Assembly: GCA_002887195.1 (NCBI GenBank)
Contig: PJAB01001775.1
Coordinates: 1 to 12,269, forward strand
DNA length: 12,269 bases
DNA from: Chrysochromulina parva
Taxonomy: Eukaryota; Haptophyta; Prymnesiales; Chrysochromulinaceae
Direction of reading: 5' to 3'
Shown: positions 7,645 through 12,269 of the stretch, one piece after another
How positions within the stretch are numbered: position 1 is the stretch's first letter
Layout of the letters: each line of letters opens with the position of its first letter
Notes under the pieces: model-generated
The model's input: only the letters and a program-made list of their open reading frames with translations
What the model was told of the DNA's origin: nothing
The model's database searches: none
Made by a program: the position numbers and the translations under genes

Positions 7645-8950
7645 ATGGCGCACGCGAAGGAAGTCTACACCGCCGACACGCTCGCAGACGGCACCGCGAT
7701 CGTCTTTGGCGAGTCGTACACCGACGCCAACTACCGGCTCTTCGAGTTCGACGAGGAGACGCTCAAAGAGGTGCTGAAGGACGATGCAAGGTCCGTAGCA
7801 CGAGACGCTTCCGCGCCCTGACTCGTCACTCGCCTCTGAACCCCCTACCGCCCGATTGACTGTCCACAGCGTGCGCATCAAGGGCGGGCCCAACGACGAG
7901 GCGGTTCTCTGCACGGCGGACAAGACTTTCACCGTCCGCCTCGCCGAGTCGTCCAACCTGAAGATGCTCGGCGTGAGCGCGCGCACCAAACGGATGCGCC
8001 CTGACTCGGAGCAGACGGACGAGGTCTGGATCGCTGAGGCCTCGGCGACTGCGCATTTTGAGCTGGTCCGCAGCGCCCCGCGCACGGGCACGCTTGCCAC
8101 CATCCTCGCCGCGCGGCCATACATGGGTGGCGAGGCGGCCGCGGAGGGGGACGCTCCTGGCGAGGGCGAGGAGGAGGCAGCGACCCCGGGACAAAGATCG
8201 AAGCGGCGGCTGACGCTCGCCGAGCTCGAGAACGCGGTGCAGGCGAGCGCAGCCGAGCTGCGCGTCGCGCTGCGCGACAGCCGCGCCCTCTGCGTCGACG
8301 GCCGCTGGTGCGGCGTCGATGCGCAGCTCGAGCTCGACGTCATGGAGATTGCCCTCGCTCAGTGCGTCAAGCATGAGTGGCCGTTGTCCGCAGTGCCGGT
8401 GGCGGAGTGCGTGGCGGGCTGCCTCGAGCAGGCCACGCAGGGCATCGACGAGGCCGTCGTGCGCCACTGCCTGCGCTGCCACTCGACGCTCGCGCGTGCC
8501 GCCTGGGACGAATGGGTCGCCGCCTCCTCCGCCGAGTTCCTCGCACTCGAGCCCAGGGCCCTGTGTCGCTTCCGCGCGCGCGCGATGCTCGCCGAGTGCG
8601 ACGCGTGGCCGCGCGAGCGCTTCATGGAGGCGTGGCGGGAGGGGCTGCCCTCGGGCGTCGAGCTCGATGAGACGACCCTTGAGGGCCTCGCGATCAGTCT
8701 CAAGCCGGCGGACAGTCCCGCCGTTGACGAAACCACCATCCAGTCGCTGCCGGTCTCGTCACTGCCGCTGACGCCCAAGGAGCGCTTCGTCGCGCTGTAC
8801 GGCGTCAAGAAGGTGTGGACGATGCACGAGCTCGCCCCGTACGTGCGCGACATCGTCGAGCCCGGTAAGAAGGCCGACACGCTCGTGCTCCAGTTCTCGC
8901 GGCGCGTGGTCGCGATGGACTTGTCCGAAACGTTTGTGAGCCGTTGGTGA
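7645..8950 (+). CDS. DSCC1: Sister chromatid cohesion protein DCC1 (Ctf18-RFC subunit)
   Basis: Exons 7645-7790 and 7870-8950 join across a phase-2 intron to give 408 aa; human DCC1 has about 393. DCC1 with Ctf8 and Ctf18 forms the alternative clamp loader that acts on PCNA at replication forks and supports cohesion in the nucleus. The product matches the DCC1 family across its length. The junction gives DDASVRIKGGPNDEAVLC followed by TADKTFTVRLAESSN, the conserved N-terminal block. The middle has CLEQA and RHCLRCHS segments. The end (TPKERFVALYGVKKVWTMHE, then LAPYVRDIV) corresponds to the C-terminal winged-helix region. A Gly/Glu-rich insertion lies at about residues 130-150. I prefer ATG 7645 for its context (CCACAATGGC); ATG 7558 would add 29 residues in frame. 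Confidence 0.9.
7791..7869 (+). other. Intron of DCC1 (79 nt, phase 2)
   Basis: The donor GCAAG|GTCCGT and acceptor TGTCCACAG|CGTGCG are fixed by protein homology: AG + C makes the Ser codon between DDA and VRIKGG. Retained, the frame ends at TGA 7819-7821. The donor lacks the purine-AG at +3 to +5, and the intron has no tandem repeats, unlike the kinase-gene introns. Confidence 0.85.
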
Positions 8951-9591
8951 GTGAGCCAACAAGGTCGAGCGCCGAGTCGGTGCCGCGATGAAGCCCCGCG
9001 CAGGACACCACCCGAGAGGCGCCGGCCAGGGATGAGAGAGCATGGGGCGAGCATGGGAGAGCGGAGGCTTCTCGACAGAGACACGCATGCTGGGCCGGGG
9101 CCGGGGCGGATCTGCGCGCGATCGGCGCTATAGCAACGCCGGGTCCGCCCACCGTCCGCGGACGCGCCAGCCCGGTCAGCGGTCTCTCTCGTATGCCGTG
9201 CACGCCGTCGCGGTGTAACCGGTATCAGTTTCACACGGTTTGCAAAGACCAAAGTTATGTGTTTTCCCGTCGACACTGTGGAGTACACTCCATGCGGTAA
9301 TCATCCCGTACGCACTGAACACACACCGGAGGCTCTCGCTGGAGGAGCGAGGCCTCCGTCGACAACGACAATAAATGGGCGTCGACACCGGCGTCGACCG
9401 GTCAACATGAACCACAACAAAGACAACCACATGCGCACCCATCGTCCCGCCGCCAGTGCTGACAACGTAGCGTCCCATGTAGGTGTCACACACCTTCTTG
9501 GCGGCCGTGCCGCATCATCAATCGCCATGCGCGCTGGCGAGGGGCGTCCATCACGGCGCGAAGTTCGCGGGCCTCACTCCTCACGACGCGT
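8951..9591. other. Convergent spacer between DCC1 and SEC61A 3' ends
   Basis: This 641-bp stretch should contain both 3' untranslated regions. No frame here looks like a protein; the short frames have no recognisable content. An AATAAA word occurs on the plus strand at 9370-9375, about 420 bases past the DCC1 stop, too far to call with confidence. GTCGAC-type words recur near 9269, 9357 and 9381. Confidence 0.6.
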
Positions 9592-11210
9592 CTAGAAGAA
9601 GACGGAGAGGGCATTGTCCTGCCCATTCTCCTTGACGAACATCTCAAAGTATTGGTAGATGGTGGTCACCGCCAAAAGGATGCCGGTGCCGGAGCCAATG
9701 GCACCCATGAAGTCAGCGATGACGGTGAGCGCGCCGATGCACATGCCACCAAAGGCGGCGGCGGTAGGGATGTAGCGGTTGAGCTCCTTGGCGAGGGAAG
9801 AGTCGCGGTGGCCCTTCATGACCATCTGCTGGTCGCGCAGCTGCTTCGCCACATCCTTGGCCGACGAGCCGGAGACCTCGATCCACGTCTTCGAGAAGAG
9901 CGCGCATGCAACCAGGATGAACATCAGGTAGAAAACGGCGTGGATCGGGTCGGCGACGACCTCGGCGATCGAATTGGGCGGCGAGAGGTAGTAGACGAGG
10001 CCGCCGACGGGCGCGTTGCCGCTCGGGCCCGCCGTCTCATCCTCCTTCCACCGGCCGAACCAGCAGACGAGCACGTTGTTCGGGAAGCGCTTGTACATGA
10101 GCTGCGAGAGGAAGTAGAGGTTGGAGACAAGGGCGGTCTGCAGGATGATGGGCATGTTGGAGGTGTAGAAGAGCTTGATGGGGTACGAGCCCTGCATGCC
10201 GCGCTGGGATCGGTACTTGACCGGCAGGTCCACGCGGAAGCCTTGGAAGTAGATGACGACGAGGAAGATGAGCACGGTCGACATGAGGTTCGTCAGGTTG
10301 GGCAGGTTTTGGCGGTAGAAGGCCTCCTTGACGCCCTTCCACTTATCGGGACGCGAGACGACGAGGTGGAAGAAGGCGACGAGCGCGCCCTCGAACTCGG
10401 TGCCGCGGCCCGTGTTGATCGTCGTCGGCGAGAACGACTTCCACACGATGGTCTCGCAGATGTTGGTCGCGATGAAGAGTGAGATGCCCGAGCCGAGCCC
10501 ATACCCCTTCTGGAGCAGCTCGTCGAGGATGATGACGATGATGCCGGCGACGAAGAGCTGCAGGATGATCAGGATCGAATTGCCCGCGCCCAGCTCGCGC
10601 ACGTCACCATACATGCCCGAGATGACGTACGCCACCGCCTCACCCACCGTGATCAAGATCCCAAAGAGCTTCTGAGCGCCCGAGAAGAGTGCACGGTCTT
10701 CCTTGAGGCCCTGGTCGACGTCGATGATCTTGGAGCCGGCGAGCAGCTGCATGACCAGGCCGGAAGTGATGATGGGCGAGATGCCCAGCTCCATGAGCGT
10801 GCCTCGGTTCGAGGCGAGCAGCACACGCATCCAGTAGAACGGATCTGAGCTCTTGTTCGTTTTGCAGCCATAGATTGGGATCTGGCAGCAGACAAGGAAG
10901 ATGAAGAGCGTGATCGCCGTCCACAGCACCTTCTCCTGCGCACCCGTGAGGCGACCCGTGCGAATCGTGAGGCTGGGGCCGTCGCGACGCTGAGGCGCGC
11001 CGTGCGCCCATGGACCTCGCCTCCTCAGCTCCGTAACAGAAACGCTGACGAGCGCCATGGGATCTGCGTGCGGCTCTATGTGACCGCGCTGGCAGTGGCC
11101 GCAGCATCGCACACCTTGAACGGGATCTTTCGGTCCGGCGGCGCGACCTCGGGAAGCACGTGCAGCACTGGCTTGACCAGCGTAAGGAAGCGGAGCTTGC
11201 CAGTCGACAT
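9592..11210 (-). CDS. SEC61A: Protein transport protein Sec61 subunit alpha
   Basis: Exons 11210-11115 and 10935-9592 join at phase 0 to give 479 aa; human SEC61A1 has 476. This is the multi-spanning channel subunit of the ER translocon, which moves nascent chains into or across the ER membrane with Sec61 beta and gamma. Exon 1 encodes the conserved cytosolic N-terminus ([20 protein letters not shown] then [12 protein letters not shown]), and exon 2 resumes with [20 protein letters not shown]. Family blocks follow: [40 protein letters not shown] with [40 protein letters not shown], and the ribosome-facing loop [16 protein letters not shown], ending [18 protein letters not shown]. Conservation is full length with no missing segment. 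The start ATG has G at -3. It is divergent from the gene at 11671. Confidence 0.97.
10936..11114 (-). other. Intron of SEC61A (179 nt, phase 0)
   Basis: Donor TTCAAG|GTGTGC and acceptor GGTGCGCAG|GAGAAG are located by homology, since KIPFK must join EKVLW. A continuous frame through the intron is open upstream but encodes unrelated sequence. The intron has no tandem repeats. Confidence 0.9.
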
Positions 11211-11670
11211 GGCTCAACGCTGCGGCGTCAGGGAGGCACAGTGGAACGCTGTGAGCCGTCAGAGTGCGCCGATGCGTCAGAGCAGAGTGCGCTGCACCCG
11301 GCGGCGCCAGCACGCACTCGCGCTCAGGCGGCGCGCCGTCGTCACGCAAGCCCGATCGAGGCACTCATACGGGCTCTCATCACCTCAGCCAGGCTGTCGG
11401 ACCCACGTCAGCGCTCTTGTCGAGCACTTGCGAGGTGAAAAGAGTTGGTTTCGTTCACCTTGCGGATAAGAACGGTCAAAAAAGTGGCTCCGACAACCAA
11501 GCTTGACTTCATGTGTCATGTCTTGATTTGGAGTTGATTGTCAACCAAGAACTTTCCAAACCCAATCGCGACACCGAGCTTGTCCAGCCTCCGGCGTGCC
11601 AACCTCGCTGCTCACCAAGCGGATCATCAAGCCGCCGCGGCTTCGAAAGGGTTTGGTGAAAACCGAATTC
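11211..11670. promoter_or_regulatory. Divergent spacer between SEC61A and the downstream plus-strand gene
   Basis: The 460 bp between two divergent start codons should hold both promoters and leaders. GC drops at about 11440-11570 (AAAAAAGTGG, TTGATTTGGAGTTGATTG). The frame of the plus-strand gene is open back to TGA 11524-11526 without an ATG, and its translated end (SGVPTSLLTKRIIKPPRLRK, then GLVKTEF) looks protein-like, so an upstream spliced exon cannot be excluded. Confidence 0.45.
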
Positions 11671-12269
11671 ATGGCTCCAAAGAAGGACACGGGCAAGAAG
11701 GACAAGGGCAAACTGCCAGCATTAGGCAGTGGCTCGCACCGCGGCGAGACCCCAAGCCATCGCGGCGAGACATCGAGCCATCGCGGCGAGACCCCAAGCC
11801 ATCGCGGCACCACCCCAGGCCATCGCGGCAACAGTCCGAGCAAGAAGGAGAAATCCAGCCGCGTCAACATTAAGAAAAAGGGGAAGCCTGCGTTGGAAGC
11901 TGTCTCAGAGGGAGCCTTGGAGGACGGGGACGACACCAACCTCGACGACATTGACGACGATTACGACGCTGAGCGGCCCACCGTGGCCATGGGCGCACAG
12001 TCCGAGCTCAATTCTCCAGACGTCTGTACACCGCTGCCGCCCAAGCTGCATCAGGCGCTCACAGAGCTCGACAAGATCGTCATACAAGTCCTCTTGTGTG
12101 GAGCGATTCGGTTGCTATGCGTGGAGTGGCTCCTGATGCAGCCGGACAGCTTCAAGATGCCCAATCGGCAGGCGCTCGAGGCATTGGAAAAGAGCGGGGC
12201 CTCGCCATCGCCGCTGCTGAGCCGTGAAGCGGCCGCAGCGCTCGTTCGTCGTGGAGATCGGAGCATCGG
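11671..12269 (+). CDS. Unrecognised protein with Lys-rich start and SHRGETP heptapeptide repeats, 3' partial
   Basis: A frame of 199 codons from ATG 11671 runs off the window end without a stop. I do not recognise it. It begins with a Lys-rich segment (MAPKKDTGKKDKGK), followed by five heptapeptides (SHRGETP, SHRGETS, SHRGETP, SHRGTTP, GHRGNSP; residues 22-56), a basic stretch (SKKEKSSRVNIKKKGK), and an acidic stretch (EDGDDTNLDDIDDDYDAE). The folded-looking part starts near residue 120 (LPPKLHQALTELDKIVIQVL). It contains a hydrophobic stretch, IVIQVLLCGAIRLLCVEWLL, that could be a buried helix or a membrane segment, then a Ser/Ala/Leu-rich segment ending LVRRGDRSI. The Lys-rich N-terminus with a later ordered domain suggests a nuclear or nucleic-acid-associated protein, but that is inference. 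Codons are less GC-extreme than in the kinase gene. It is divergent from SEC61A. Confidence 0.7.
   Translation, partial: MAPKKDTGKKDKGKLPALGSGSHRGETPSHRGETSSHRGETPSHRGTTPGHRGNSPSKKEKSSRVNIKKKGKPALEAVSEGALEDGDDTNLDDIDDDYDAERPTVAMGAQSELNSPDVCTPLPPKLHQALTELDKIVIQVLLCGAIRLLCVEWLLMQPDSFKMPNRQALEALEKSGASPSPLLSREAAAALVRRGDRSI
11734..11838 (+). repeat. 21-bp in-frame repeat, five SHRGETP-like units
   Basis: Five 21-bp units with core AGCCATCGCGGCGAGACC encode SHRGETP and variants. The fourth and fifth copies have diverged (TTP, NSP), so expansion is most recent at the 5' side. Confidence 0.85.

Noticed and set aside
8359..9288. 309-codon minus-strand open frame antisense to DCC1
   Set aside because: It overlaps the homology-supported DCC1 exon and shows no recognisable protein features.
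9370..9375. AATAAA as the DCC1 polyadenylation signal
   Set aside because: It lies about 420 bases beyond the stop in a 641-bp convergent spacer with no other support, and the lineage's signal is unknown to me.

Overview
The window looks like nuclear DNA of a GC-rich, gene-dense eukaryotic microbe. The evidence is spliced genes with GT-AG introns, a eukaryotic Sec61 alpha subunit, a DCC1 cohesion factor, a NEK-like kinase with very long low-complexity Ala/Gly/Ser/Pro tails, and short spacers between genes. A unicellular alga such as a haptophyte would fit this style, but nothing in the window fixes the lineage.

Layout, left to right. Positions 1-129 are a perfect 10-bp minisatellite (12 copies) ending at a possible 3' splice site. 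It leads into a plus-strand, low-complexity protein (130-2619) whose 5' part lies outside the window. A convergent spacer (2620-3005) follows. A minus-strand block (7518 down to 3006) comes next. It shows as three separate open frames, but I read it as one three-exon gene: a NEK-like Ser/Thr kinase, a 617-codon disordered linker and a final exon with one canonical EF-hand, about 1392 aa in total. Both of its introns join phase-0 ends and consist largely of short repeats related to the array at 1-120. A divergent spacer of about 125 bp separates this gene from a plus-strand DCC1 gene (7645-8950, one 79-nt intron). A 641-bp convergent spacer leads to SEC61A on the minus strand (11210 down to 9592, one 179-nt intron). 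A 460-bp divergent spacer leads to the 5' part of an unrecognised plus-strand gene (11671 to the window end), which has five SHRGETP-like heptapeptide repeats and runs off the edge.

The genes do not form one pathway. SEC61A (ER translocon) and DCC1 (Ctf18-RFC, sister chromatid cohesion) are housekeeping genes. The kinase/EF-hand gene and the first gene share a low-complexity style and an identical CCTAATATGG decamer that encodes Pro-Asn-Met each time. The most interesting signals are the sense-oriented family of repeat-built introns (TGATGGCCTC / GAATGGCCTC / CCACTGATGA units) and the NEK-kinase plus EF-hand architecture that appears once those introns are removed.
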